From contig JABCYW010000005.1 in NCBI GenBank assembly GCA_013289985.1, forward strand, positions 31,344-95,343: a stretch of 64,000 bases of DNA, given 5' to 3'. The translations under genes were made by a program, and so were the position numbers. Source of the stretch: Betaproteobacteria bacterium. GTDB taxonomy: Bacteria; Pseudomonadota; Gammaproteobacteria; Burkholderiales; Burkholderiaceae_C. Below the pieces are notes generated by a model. It did no database searches and had not been told where the DNA came from. It saw only the letters and a program-made list of their open reading frames with translations. This document shows, in pieces, positions 45,724-56,549 of the stretch. How positions within the stretch are numbered: position 1 is the stretch's first letter; every line of letters begins with the position of its first letter.

Positions 45724-46446
45724 ATGCTCACGCTTCGCAAGGCTCAAGACCGCGGCCATGCCGACCATGGCTGGCTCCACAGCCACCACAGCTTCTCGTT
45801 CGCCGACTACCACGACCCGGCCCACATGGGCTTCGGCAACCTGCGCGTGCTCAACGACGACACCGTCCACGCCGGCCAGGGCTTCGGCACCCACGGCCAT
45901 CGCGACATGGAGATCATCAGCTACGTGCTCGACGGGGCGCTCGCGCACCAGGACAGCATGGGCAACGGCACGCCCGGCGGCGCCAACGCCGGCGTGATCG
46001 TGCCGGGCGACGTGCAGCGCATGACGGCCGGCACGGGCGTGCGCCACAGCGAGTACAACCATTCGAAGGACTCGGCCACGCACTTCCTGCAGATCTGGAT
46101 CCTGCCGGAGCGCGGCGGCCTCACGCCCGGCTACGAGCAGGTCAACGTGCCCGAGGCCAGCAAGCGCGGACGCCTGGCGCTGGTGGGTTCGCCCGACAAG
46201 GTGCCCGGCGCGGTGACGCTCAACGCCGACGCGCGCATCTTCGCCGGCCTGTTCGACGGCGCCGAGCGCCAGGAGCTGCCGCTGCCCGCGGGCCGCCTGA
46301 CCTACGTGCACGTGGCGCGCGGCAGCCTGCGCGTCAACGGCCAGCAGCTGGGCGCGGGCGACGCGCTGAAGATCCGCGACGAGGCGACGCTGGTGCTGGA
46401 AGGCGGCGACGACGCCGAGGTCCTGGTCTTCGACCTGAAGCCCTGA
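45724..46446 (+). CDS. Pirin family protein (YhhW-like)
   Basis: 240 residues, bicupin. Typical blocks: FSFADYHDPAHMGFGNLRVLNDD, GFGTHGHRDMEIISYVLDGALAHQDSMG, VQRMTAGTGVRHSEYNHS and FLQIWILPERGGLTPGYEQ. The metal-binding His residues (HGH, the Glu of MEI, and the later His) are all present. E. coli YhhW cleaves quercetin in vitro; the natural role is unclear. GAGGAGAA before the ATG is a strong ribosome binding site. Confidence 0.92.
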   Translation: MLTLRKAQDRGHADHGWLHSHHSFSFADYHDPAHMGFGNLRVLNDDTVHAGQGFGTHGHRDMEIISYVLDGALAHQDSMGNGTPGGANAGVIVPGDVQRMTAGTGVRHSEYNHSKDSATHFLQIWILPERGGLTPGYEQVNVPEASKRGRLALVGSPDKVPGAVTLNADARIFAGLFDGAERQELPLPAGRLTYVHVARGSLRVNGQQLGAGDALKIRDEATLVLEGGDDAEVLVFDLKP

Positions 46447-46504
46447 GAAGACGCGAACGGGCGGTCTGCACGAGAATGGTGGTCGAACCCACCGAGCCTC
46501 ACGC

Positions 46505-47764
46505 ATGACCGCCCCCACGAAACGCGCCTACAGCGCCACCACCCGCCTGCTGCACTCCGACCGCCTCGCCGGCGTCGAACATGGCGCGGTCCACAAGCCG
46601 CTGCACGTGTCCGCAGCGTTCAACTATCCGACGGCGCGCGACCTGGTCGAGGTGTTCCAGGGCAACCAGTCCGGCCACGTCTACGCGCGCCAGGGCAACC
46701 CCACAGTCAACGCGCTCGAGGCCAAGGTGACGCTGCTGGAGGACGCCAAGGGCACGGCGACCTTCGCCACCGGCATGGCGGCCGTCACGGCGGTGTTCCT
46801 GTCCCTGCTGCGCGCGGGCGACCACCTGGTCTGCACGCGCTTCCTGTTCGGCAACACCAACAGCCTGATGCAGACGCTGCAGGCGCTCGGCGTGGAGGTC
46901 ACGTTCGTCGACGCGACGGCCGCCGCCAACGTGCGCGCCGCGATCACGCCCGCCACGCGCATGGTGTTCGTCGAGACCATCGCGAACCCGGTGACCCAGG
47001 TGGCCGACCTCGACGGCATCGGGCAGGTCTGCAAGGACGCCGGCCTCCTCTACGTCGTCGACGGCACGCTCACCACGCCCCTGCTGGTGCGCGGCCGCGA
47101 CATCGGTGCCGGCCTCGTCGTGCACTCGCTGAGCAAGAGCATCGGCGGCCACGGCAACGCGCTGGGCGGCGCGGTCGTCGACACCGGCCTGTTCGACTGG
47201 GCGGGCTACGCCAACATCCTGCCGCCCTACAAGAAGGGCCCGGCCGACAAGTGGGGCCTGCTGCAGGTCAGGAAGAAGGGCCTGCGCGACATGGGCGGCA
47301 CGCTGCGCGCCGAGGATGCGCACCGCATCGCCGTGGGCGCCGAGACGCTGGCGCTGCGCCTGCGCCGCGCCTGCGACAACGCGCTGGCGCTGGCGCAGTG
47401 GCTCGAGAAGCAGCCCGGCATCGCCCGCGTGCACTACCCGGGCCTGCCCAGCCACGCCCAGCACGAGCGCGCGACACGGCTCTTCAACGGCGGGTACGGC
47501 CTGCTCATGGGCCTCGAGCTGCGAGAGGGCATCGACACCCTCGCCTTCCTCGACGCGCTGCAGCTGGTGATCGTCTCCAGCCACCTGGCCGACAACCGCA
47601 CCCTGGCCATCCCGGTCGCGCAGACGATCTACCACGAGATGGGCCCCGAGCGCCGCGCCGACATGGGCATCGCCGACGGGCTGATCCGCCTGTCGGTGGG
47701 CATCGAGGACATCGCCGACCTCATCGACGATTTCTCGCGCGCGCTCGAAGCGGTCGGGCGCTGA
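46505..47764 (+). CDS. Cys/Met-metabolism PLP-dependent enzyme (cystathionine gamma-synthase family)
   Basis: 419 residues. A fold-type I PLP enzyme of the trans-sulfuration group. Seen: YARQGNPTVNALEAKVTLLEDAKGTATFATGMAAVT (PLP phosphate site), FVETIANPVTQVADL, the Asp of VVDGTLTTPLL, and the PLP lysine Lys211 in HSLSKSIGGHG. The reaction (gamma-synthase, gamma-lyase or O-acetylhomoserine sulfhydrylase) cannot be settled from sequence alone. Neighbours give no hint. Confidence 0.88.
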   Translation: MTAPTKRAYSATTRLLHSDRLAGVEHGAVHKPLHVSAAFNYPTARDLVEVFQGNQSGHVYARQGNPTVNALEAKVTLLEDAKGTATFATGMAAVTAVFLSLLRAGDHLVCTRFLFGNTNSLMQTLQALGVEVTFVDATAAANVRAAITPATRMVFVETIANPVTQVADLDGIGQVCKDAGLLYVVDGTLTTPLLVRGRDIGAGLVVHSLSKSIGGHGNALGGAVVDTGLFDWAGYANILPPYKKGPADKWGLLQVRKKGLRDMGGTLRAEDAHRIAVGAETLALRLRRACDNALALAQWLEKQPGIARVHYPGLPSHAQHERATRLFNGGYGLLMGLELREGIDTLAFLDALQLVIVSSHLADNRTLAIPVAQTIYHEMGPERRADMGIADGLIRLSVGIEDIADLIDDFSRALEAVGR

Positions 47765-47767
47765 CGC

Positions 47768-48667
47768 TCAGGCCGCCACGCGCTCCAGCGGCGCCACCTG
47801 GCGCAGCCGCGCCGCGTCGCGCCCCGGTGGCGCGCCGAACATCCGGCTGTATTCGCGGCTGAACTGCGACGCGCTCTCGTAGCCCACCGCGAAGCCCACG
47901 GCGGCCACGTCGTCGGCCTCGGCCAGCAGCCGGGCGCGCGCCTCCTGCAGCCGGATCTGCTTCTGGAACTGGATCGGCGTCATGGCCGTCACCGCGCGGA
48001 AATGGCGGTGGAACGACGACACGCTCATGGCCGCCAGCGCGGCCAGTTCGTCGACGCTCAGCGCCTGCGCGTAGCGCTCGCGGATGTGGCGGATCGCGTG
48101 GCTCACCTGCGCGAGGCGGCTGTCGGCCAGGCCGATCTGGCGCACGCGGCCGCCCTGCTCACCCGTCAGCAGTCGCCACAGGATCTCGCGCTCGACCAGC
48201 GGCCGCAGCACGGGCGCGTCGCGCGGCTGGTCGAGCAGCCGCAGCAGCCTCACGCCGCAGTCCACCAGTTCGGCCGGCGCCCTCCGCACGCCGTAGCCGC
48301 AGGGCGCGGTCGCTTCGTCGTCGCTGCCGGCGGTCTCGAGCAGCAGCGCGGCGATCGCGGCCGGCTCCAGCGTGAGGCCGCAGGCGAGGTAGGGCCGGTC
48401 GGCGCTGGCGCGCACGATGCGCGCGCAGATCGGCAGGTCGACCGAGGTGACGATGAAATCGCCCTCGCCGTACTCGAACAGCCGGTCGCCCACGATCGTC
48501 TCCTTGGCGCCCTGCGCGACGATCGCGAAGCCGGGCCGGGTGACGTGGTGGACGGGCTGGGTGGGCTGCAGCGAGATCGTCGCGCGCACGCCCGCGAGCG
48601 CCGTGTCGGGCTGGCCCTCGCGCGCGTGGCGCGCGATCAGGGCCTGGAGTTCGGCAAGGGAAGACAT
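47768..48667 (-). CDS. AraC-family transcriptional regulator
   Basis: 299 residues. N-terminal AraC_N-type cupin region (about 20-170; RPGFAIVAQGAKETIVGDRLFEYGEGDFIVTSVDLP) and a C-terminal double HTH domain (about 200-285; LSVDELAALAAMSVSSFHRHFRAVTAMTPIQFQKQIRLQEARARLL and VGFAVGYESASQFSREYSRMFG). It is divergent from the SDR gene at 48822, which it probably controls; this pairing is common. The intergenic 154 bases should hold the operator. Confidence 0.92.
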   Translation of the reverse strand: MSSLAELQALIARHAREGQPDTALAGVRATISLQPTQPVHHVTRPGFAIVAQGAKETIVGDRLFEYGEGDFIVTSVDLPICARIVRASADRPYLACGLTLEPAAIAALLLETAGSDDEATAPCGYGVRRAPAELVDCGVRLLRLLDQPRDAPVLRPLVEREILWRLLTGEQGGRVRQIGLADSRLAQVSHAIRHIRERYAQALSVDELAALAAMSVSSFHRHFRAVTAMTPIQFQKQIRLQEARARLLAEADDVAAVGFAVGYESASQFSREYSRMFGAPPGRDAARLRQVAPLERVAA

Positions 48668-48821
48668 GCGTCCATTGAAGCCGAGCGAGGGCGGGATGGC
48701 AACGGGCGGGTGCCTGGAAACCCTTCGATTGGCAGGATCGTGCAATCAATCGAGAGCATGTGGCTACGCGTTCGAGGGGGCCGCGGCGCACCATGGCGGC
48801 CTGTCAACGAAAGGAATCATC

Positions 48822-49660
48822 ATGAGCAAGACCTGGTTCATCACCGGCGCCAGCCGCGGGCTCGGCGTCGACATCGCGAAGGCCGCGCTGGCCGCCGGCG
48901 ACCGCGTGGTCGCCACCGGCCGCCAGCGCTCCCAGGTGGCCGACAGCCTCGGGCCGGACGGCGATCGCCTGATGTCGCTGGCGCTGGACGTCACCGACGC
49001 CGGCCAGGCGCAGACCGCGGTGGCCGAGGCCGTGGCGCGCTTCGGCGCCATCGACGTGCTGGTCAACAACGCGGGCTACGGCCACCTCGGCTACTTCGAG
49101 GAAACCACGCCCGACGACGTCGAGGCGCAGTTCGACACCAACGTGTTCGGCCTGCTCAACGTTACCCGCGCGGCGCTCCCGGTCATGCGGGCCGCGCGCG
49201 CCGGCCACATCTTCAACCTGTCGTCCGTGGCCGGCATGCGCGGCTCGGAGATGGGCTCGCTCTACTGCGCCACCAAGTGGGCCGTCGAGGGCTTCTCGGA
49301 GGCGCTCGCGCTGGAGCTCGCGCCGTTCGGCATCAAGGTGACCATCATCGAGCCGGGGCCGTTCCGCACCGACTTCCTGACGCCCGAGTCGATCCGCTTC
49401 GGCGCCAAGGCGATCCCCGACTACGAGGAGCGCCGCACCGCCCAGCGCGCCACTTTCGAGCAACGCAACGGCAAGCAGCCCGGCGACCCGATGAAGCTCG
49501 CCGAGGCGATGGTGCAGCTCGCCAACGACACCGCGCCGCCGATGCGCTTCGCGGCCGGCGCGATGGCCGTGTCACTGTGGGACGCGAAGCTGGAGACGCT
49601 GCAGGCCGAGCTGGACAAGTGGCGCCAGCTCGGCCTGGCAACGGACTTTCCGCCGACCGC

Positions 49661-49664
<4 letters not shown>
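48822..49664 (+). CDS. Short-chain dehydrogenase/reductase
   Basis: 280 residues. Classical SDR with cofactor motif TGASRGLG (8-15), NNAG ([11 protein letters not shown]), the catalytic Ser in [11 protein letters not shown] and [10 protein letters not shown] (Tyr, Lys). Arg in [10 protein letters not shown] suggests NADP(H). Substrate unknown. It has AAGGA 7 bases upstream and is divergent from the AraC gene. Its TAG stop sits in the CTAG shared with the acnA stop on the other strand. Confidence 0.9.
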
Positions 49665-52420
<2,756 letters not shown>

Positions 52421-52620
52421 GTTTTCTCCTCGCGGTGCGGGCACCGTTGAATGCTGATGCGACAGGGGCAAACGATCATCTTGCCTCAGTGCCGGCGTTT
52501 GTTTCATGACCCCGCGCGAGTGTCAGTCGTTTTTACTCGGGTTCGCCAATTGCCGAGCAGCCGGGCCGCCCCCCGGCTGGAAATGGCGTCCAATGGCCCC
52601 GTGAACCCGAGAGCCGCCCC

Positions 52621-53019
52621 ATGCCGCTGACGATCCCGCCCGACGAGGTGGAAATCACCGCCATCCGCGCCCAGGGCGCGGGCGGCCAGAACGTGAACAA
52701 GGTGTCCAGCGCGGTGCACCTGCGCTTCGACGTGCGCGCCTCGTCGCTGCCCGAGCCGGTGAAGGAACGCCTGCTGGCGCTGCGCGACGGCCGCATCACC
52801 GACGAAGGCGTCGTGGTCATCAAGGCCCAGCAATACCGCAGCCAGGACATGAACCGCGGCGACGCCTGGCTGCGGTTGCAGGAGCTGGTCGATTCGGTGG
52901 AGAAGCCGCCGCGGGTGCGCCGGGCCACGAAGCCCACCTACGGCTCGAAGCAGCGGCGGCTGGAGGGCAAGAGCGTGCGCTCGGCGATCAAGGCCGGGCG
53001 GGGCAAGGTCAGCGAGTGA
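52621..53019 (+). CDS. arfB: Alternative ribosome-rescue factor / peptidyl-tRNA hydrolase ArfB (YaeJ)
   Basis: 132 residues. It frees stalled ribosomes on non-stop mRNAs by hydrolysing peptidyl-tRNA. GGQ motif in RAQGAGGQNVNKVSSAVHLRF (residues about 17-37), with the family SQDMNRGDAW. The basic C-terminal tail (RVRRATKPTYGSKQRRLEGKS...) enters the mRNA channel in the E. coli protein. Length and motifs separate it from RF1/RF2. Confidence 0.95.
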   Translation: MPLTIPPDEVEITAIRAQGAGGQNVNKVSSAVHLRFDVRASSLPEPVKERLLALRDGRITDEGVVVIKAQQYRSQDMNRGDAWLRLQELVDSVEKPPRVRRATKPTYGSKQRRLEGKSVRSAIKAGRGKVSE

Positions 53020-53058
53020 CCTGCGGCTGCGGGCGGGCGGCGGGCGTCGCCAGCCCTG

Positions 53059-53280
53059 TCAGTCTCCCACCAACTCGTCGTACGGCGTGAGATTCAACAC
53101 CGTTCGGGCCTCGATGTCATAGGCGCGCTCAAGGTCTTCCGCCGCCTCAATGACCTGCTCCAGCGCCTCGTAATCCTCGGGTTCCGCATCCCCCTGCGCC
53201 AGTTCGGCGCGGATGCCGCGGATATGGGCCGCGACCGCCTCGATGGCGATCAACATCGTGCGTGTCTTGATTTCAGGCAT
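53059..53280 (-). CDS. Tsi2-like immunity protein (antitoxin to the Tse2-like toxin)
   Basis: 73 residues, acidic and helical, no signal peptide. It aligns end to end with what I recall of Pseudomonas Tsi2 (77 residues): TMLIAIEAVAA against TLMVAIQCVAA near the start, LEQ followed by DLERAY against DDLKNAY in the middle, and PYDELV against PYDRLI at the end. Tsi2 is a dimeric cytoplasmic protein that binds and blocks Tse2. The gene lies 27 bases downstream of the toxin on the same strand, the same order as tse2-tsi2. GC is lower (roughly 63 percent on hand count) than in the flanks. Confidence 0.8.
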   Translation of the reverse strand: MPEIKTRTMLIAIEAVAAHIRGIRAELAQGDAEPEDYEALEQVIEAAEDLERAYDIEARTVLNLTPYDELVGD

Positions 53281-53307
53281 GGTGCAATGGTTTCCGTCGA
53301 GCTGGGG

Positions 53308-53769
53308 TCAACCCTTGGCGAGCGCCACCTGGCGTGCCACGGCGGCGCGCGCCATGTTGTCCAGATACCCCTTGAAGGCCAGCACCGTCATCTGCGTGCG
53401 CGGCTCGAGCTGGTAGTGGCGACCCGAGACGCCGGTCGCCTCGCTGGTCTTGAGCTTGTCGTCCTTCTTGATGTAGATCTCGTCGGAGTACTCGGTTCCG
53501 ATGGGGATCCGGAACTCCCGCCCAAGGTACCAGCCCGAGACATCGTGCAGCGACGTGCCGCCGCCGGCCTCGACCTCCGGGCCGTCCTTGCCTGCGACGA
53601 TCTTAACGTCGGCGCGATCGGTCTTCCACTTGCCCGTCCTCTTCACGAAGCGCTGCGTATCCGCCCAGCGGGGATCGAGGATGCCGTCCCCAGGATAGAC
53701 GCCCTCCTTGATCCGCTTGAAACCGTCGCCCATGACGGATCGGAACAAATCTGTCGTCGTGGTGGCCAT
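53308..53769 (-). CDS. Tse2-like toxin (type VI secretion effector family)
   Basis: 153 residues. Matches recalled Pseudomonas Tse2 (158 residues) in length and blocks: IVAGKDG against IVAGRDG, GGTSLHD against GGTSVFD, and GYLDNMARAAVARQ against GHLDNFVRNAIRRQ near the end. Tse2 is a cytoplasm-acting toxin with an ADP-ribosyltransferase-like fold; residues reported as needed for toxicity (Thr79, Ser80, His122) map to Thr72, Ser73 and His118 here. No signal peptide, as for T6SS effectors. A strong AAGGAG precedes the ATG. No T6SS gene (hcp, vgrG, tss) is in the window, so delivery by T6SS is unproven; it could also act as a plain toxin-antitoxin pair. GC is below the neighbours, which suggests transfer. 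Confidence 0.8.
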   Translation of the reverse strand: MATTTTDLFRSVMGDGFKRIKEGVYPGDGILDPRWADTQRFVKRTGKWKTDRADVKIVAGKDGPEVEAGGGTSLHDVSGWYLGREFRIPIGTEYSDEIYIKKDDKLKTSEATGVSGRHYQLEPRTQMTVLAFKGYLDNMARAAVARQVALAKG

Positions 53770-53795
53770 GGCGCTTCTCCTTGCCGAGTGAACAA

Positions 53796-53809
53796 TACCC
53801 GGTAGGGTA
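53796..53809 (-). promoter_or_regulatory. Inverted repeat upstream of the Tse2-like gene
   Basis: TACCC-GGTA-GGGTA, 5-bp arms, 27 bases upstream of the toxin ATG in the AT-richest part of the gap. It could be an operator or part of the promoter (TATTGT on the minus strand overlaps it). Weak evidence. Confidence 0.3.
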
Positions 53810-53858
53810 ATTCCAGGGTAGCGGACCGGCCATCCCCAAGTCCACGCGGCAATGCGAC

Positions 53859-54956
53859 TCAGCCAGCGAATCGCGCGCCCGCACGTTCCCCGCGCCTGGG
53901 CATCCGCACCACCGCTCCGCCGTCGACCGCCCGCGCCCGCAGTTGCCCGCAGCCGCCCTCCACGTCCTGCCCCGCCGACTGGCGCAGCTTGGTGAGCACG
54001 CCGCGCGACTGCAGCGTGCGGGCGATGGCCGCGGCCTTCCCGGCGGCGGGGCGGGTGAAGCCCAGGCCCTCGTTGGTGTTGTACGGGATCATGTTCATCA
54101 GCGCGTACTTGCCCTTGAGCAGGCGGACGATGCCGTCGATCTCGTCGTCGCCGTCGTTGATGCCGTCCAGCAGCGTCCACTGGTACTGGATGGGGTAGCC
54201 GGTGGCGCGGGCGTAGCGCTCGCCCTCTTCCACCAGTTCCTCGGGCGACATGCGCGGCGCGCGCGGCAGCAGCTCGCGGCGCAGCGCGTCCTTGGTGGTG
54301 TGCAGCGACAGCGCCAGCGCCGGCTTCACCGGCCCCAGCGGCAGGCGCTCGAAGACGCGCGGATCGCCGACGGTGGAGAAGACCAGGTTCTTGTGGCCGA
54401 TGCCGCCGGCGGTGCCCAGCAGCTCGATGGCCTCCATCACGTTGTCGAGGTTGTGCGCCGGCTCGCCCATGCCCATGAACACGACCTTCTTCACGAAGCG
54501 CTTCGTGCGCGCGAGCGCCACCTGCGCCACGATCTCGGCGCTGCCCACCTGGCGCAGCAGGCCGTCGCGGCCGGTCATGCAGAACACGCAGCCGACGGCG
54601 CAACCCACCTGCGTGGACACGCAAAGACCATCGCGCGGCAGCAGCACGCTCTCCACGGTCTGGCCGTCGTTCAGGCCCACCAGCAGGCGGGCGGAGCCGT
54701 CCTCGCCGCGATGTTCGGACTGCAACGTGGCCAGGCCGGCCAATTCGGCCGTGAGCGCGGGCAGCGCGTTGCGCAGCGCCAGCGGCAGGAAGTCCTCGAT
54801 GCGGCGCCTGCCGGCGTCCTGCGGCTGCGCGTTGACCCATTGGCGCAGCACGCGCGCCTCGTGGTCGGGCGAGGCGCCGAGCGCGCGCAGGCGGTGGCGG
54901 AGATCGAGGATGCGCATGGAGGACGGCAATCGGCGGAATCCGCGATTTTCCGTCAT
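53859..54956 (-). CDS. RlmN-family radical SAM RNA methyltransferase
   Basis: 365 residues from the ATG at 54956, which overlaps the upstream stop (ATGA); 352 from the in-frame ATG at 54917 (MRILDLRHRL), which looks like the family N-terminus. Radical SAM Cys motif CAVGCVFC (CxxxCxxC); SAM-site blocks VVFMGMGEPAHNLDNVMEAI and LALSLHTTKDALRRELLP; WTLLDGINDGDDEIDG; and the C-terminal methyl-carrying Cys in DVEGGCGQL. RlmN methylates A2503 of 23S rRNA and A37 of some tRNAs. This copy is in a CsgG operon rather than the usual ndk-rlmN-pilF setting, so it may be a second, divergent family member. Confidence 0.85.
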   Translation of the reverse strand: MTENRGFRRLPSSMRILDLRHRLRALGASPDHEARVLRQWVNAQPQDAGRRRIEDFLPLALRNALPALTAELAGLATLQSEHRGEDGSARLLVGLNDGQTVESVLLPRDGLCVSTQVGCAVGCVFCMTGRDGLLRQVGSAEIVAQVALARTKRFVKKVVFMGMGEPAHNLDNVMEAIELLGTAGGIGHKNLVFSTVGDPRVFERLPLGPVKPALALSLHTTKDALRRELLPRAPRMSPEELVEEGERYARATGYPIQYQWTLLDGINDGDDEIDGIVRLLKGKYALMNMIPYNTNEGLGFTRPAAGKAAAIARTLQSRGVLTKLRQSAGQDVEGGCGQLRARAVDGGAVVRMPRRGERAGARFAG

Positions 54957-55321
54957 CCGGGCCCGGACGGCGCCGACGCGGCCGGGGACGGCATGCACTT
55001 CTGCCGGCACGCCTGGCGTGCATCGCCGCAGGCCCGGGAGCCCTTGGAGCGTTCGTCGTCCTCGCGGCGGCCGGCGAGCTCGCGCTTCTCGGCCGAGAAG
55101 TCGTAGCTGCCAGACGGCCCGCCGCCGGTGGGGCCGACCGGCAGCAGCAGGTGGTGCTCCCTGTCCACCTGGAGGTCGGCGTCCTTGCGGCACTGCTGCG
55201 CGTCGACGTCGCAGAAGCCGCGGCACACGGCGCCGGCGTCCGGCGCGGAGCCGCCCTGCGCCACGGCCGCGCCGCACCACAGCGCGGCGGCCGCGAAGGC
55301 CGGAGCGAATCGCGTAGCCAT
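54953..55321 (-). CDS. Small secreted Cys-rich protein of unknown function
   Basis: 122 residues. Signal peptide 1 to about 22 (ALWCGAAVAQG). The mature part has six Cys (VCRGFCDVDAQQC and ACGDARQACRQKC), likely three disulfides, a charged middle (SAEKRELAGRREDDERSK) and a Pro/Ala/Ser tail. I do not recognise a family. It is coupled to both neighbours: TGATG with the CsgG-domain gene and ATGA with the rlmN-like gene. Confidence 0.75.
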   Translation of the reverse strand: MATRFAPAFAAAALWCGAAVAQGGSAPDAGAVCRGFCDVDAQQCRKDADLQVDREHHLLLPVGPTGGGPSGSYDFSAEKRELAGRREDDERSKGSRACGDARQACRQKCMPSPAASAPSGPG

Positions 55322-56283
55322 CAGCGTTGCGGCCCCACCAGCGTCTTCTGCACCCAGCCCGAGAAGTTGGACGAGTCCACCTGCACGAAGCCGTTCTTCT
55401 GGTCGCCGCTGGCGATCAGCTCGTCGGACTTGGTGAGCGTGGCCACGACCTTGCTGTCCCTGGAAGGCCCGGCGTACACCTTCACGTTGCTGATACGCGC
55501 CATCAGCACCTCGCCGGCCTTCTGCGGGGCGCCGGCGCGGGTGGAGTTGGCGGCGTTCACGTCACCCGACTCGCTGTGCGTCTTGACGAGCGACGGGTTG
55601 TCGCGGATCGTGCGCACGATGTTGTTCCAGTTGTCGAGCAGGCTGGCCGCGATGACCTTGCCCTCGGGCGTGTTGGTGTAGCCGTTGGCCGCGCCGAACG
55701 CGGCGCCTGTCCAGCCCCAGCCGCCGATGTCGAAGTCGGTCTTGGTGGCCTTGCCTTCGGCCGAGGCCACCTGGATGCTGGAGCGCACATCGGCGATCAC
55801 CAGGCTGGTGGATGCCTCCTTGAACTTCAGGCCGCCGGTGATGCCGCCCAGGCCGAAGCGGTTCATGAGGCCGCCGGCCAGCGCGCCGCCGACGCCGCCG
55901 GTGTTGTTGGCGGCGATCTGCACCGCGGGCGTCATGACGAAGTCGGCGGCCTGCATCTGGCCCTTGCCGACGTTGGACTCGCCGCGCAGCTCGCCGCCCT
56001 CGGCCAGCGAGCGCTCCTGCTGGATGTTCTGCATCGCCACGCCGCGCTCGACGACATCGAAGCAGCCCGAGTCCTGCACCATCATGCGCAGCAGCTGTTC
56101 CGGCGAACCGAGCTGGTAGGCCGACAGGTAGCTCCAGCCGCCGTGCGGCTCGGCCACGGCCATCACGCCCAGCTTGTGGCCGCACTTCTCGATGTTCGGG
56201 GTGGCGGCCGCGGCGGCACCCGCCATCAGGACGAAGGGCACTGCGGCGGCCAGGGCCGCGGACGTCTTGGCGATTCTTGTCAT
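55321..56283 (-). CDS. CsgG/HfaB-domain secreted protein with C-terminal SH3 domain
   Basis: 320 residues. Signal peptide 1 to about 27 (MAGAAAAATP) without a lipobox, unlike true CsgG. The CsgG-like domain spans about 37-230: LGVMAVAEPHGGW, SGCFDVVERGVAMQNIQQERSLAEGG, AADFVMTPAVQIA, and KFKEASTSLVIADVRSSIQVASAEGKA. A bacterial SH3 domain follows at about 266-318 (VKVYAGPSRDSKVVATLTKSDELIASG..GFVQVDSSNFSGWVQKTLV). It is probably periplasmic and may bind cell wall. No csgA, csgB, csgE or csgF lies near, so it is not a curli gene. First gene of an operon with the Cys-rich protein and the rlmN-like gene. Confidence 0.85.
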   Translation of the reverse strand: MTRIAKTSAALAAAVPFVLMAGAAAAATPNIEKCGHKLGVMAVAEPHGGWSYLSAYQLGSPEQLLRMMVQDSGCFDVVERGVAMQNIQQERSLAEGGELRGESNVGKGQMQAADFVMTPAVQIAANNTGGVGGALAGGLMNRFGLGGITGGLKFKEASTSLVIADVRSSIQVASAEGKATKTDFDIGGWGWTGAAFGAANGYTNTPEGKVIAASLLDNWNNIVRTIRDNPSLVKTHSESGDVNAANSTRAGAPQKAGEVLMARISNVKVYAGPSRDSKVVATLTKSDELIASGDQKNGFVQVDSSNFSGWVQKTLVGPQR

Positions 56284-56365
56284 CGGAACACTTCTCCAGT
56301 GGGTCGCCCCGGTCGGGGCAAGGCATGAAAGCTTCGCGAAATTGTGCCATCCGTGCCCGGCGCCG

Positions 56366-56411
56366 GCGCTCCCTCGGGAGGGGGGCATGGCGGGACTTGA
56401 CGAAGCCGGAT
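56366..56411. repeat. Possible degenerate copy of the dispersed repeat
   Basis: CGCTCCCTCGGGAGGGGGG followed by GGCGGGAC and CGAAGCCGGAT. The order and several words match the minus-strand reading of the repeat at 7411-7498 (CCCCCGAGGGGG, CCGGGAC, CGAAGCCGGAT). It lies in the 266-base gap between the CsgG-domain gene and the hybrid kinase. The rest of this gap shows nothing else clear. Confidence 0.4.
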
Positions 56412-56549
56412 GCTGGACGGTGGAACACGGACGGCGTCCTGGGGATTTCCCGATCCGTCAGCCATATTCGGGCCCGAGCGAGCGGGCCCGGCCCGTCATC
56501 CATTACCCTTGCAGCTTCGCATCGTCACCGGACACGCTGCCCGCCAACC

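Noticed and set aside
55321..56283. Curli secretion gene csgG
   Set aside because: No lipobox, an added SH3 domain, and no csgA, csgB, csgE or csgF nearby; only the domain family is supported.
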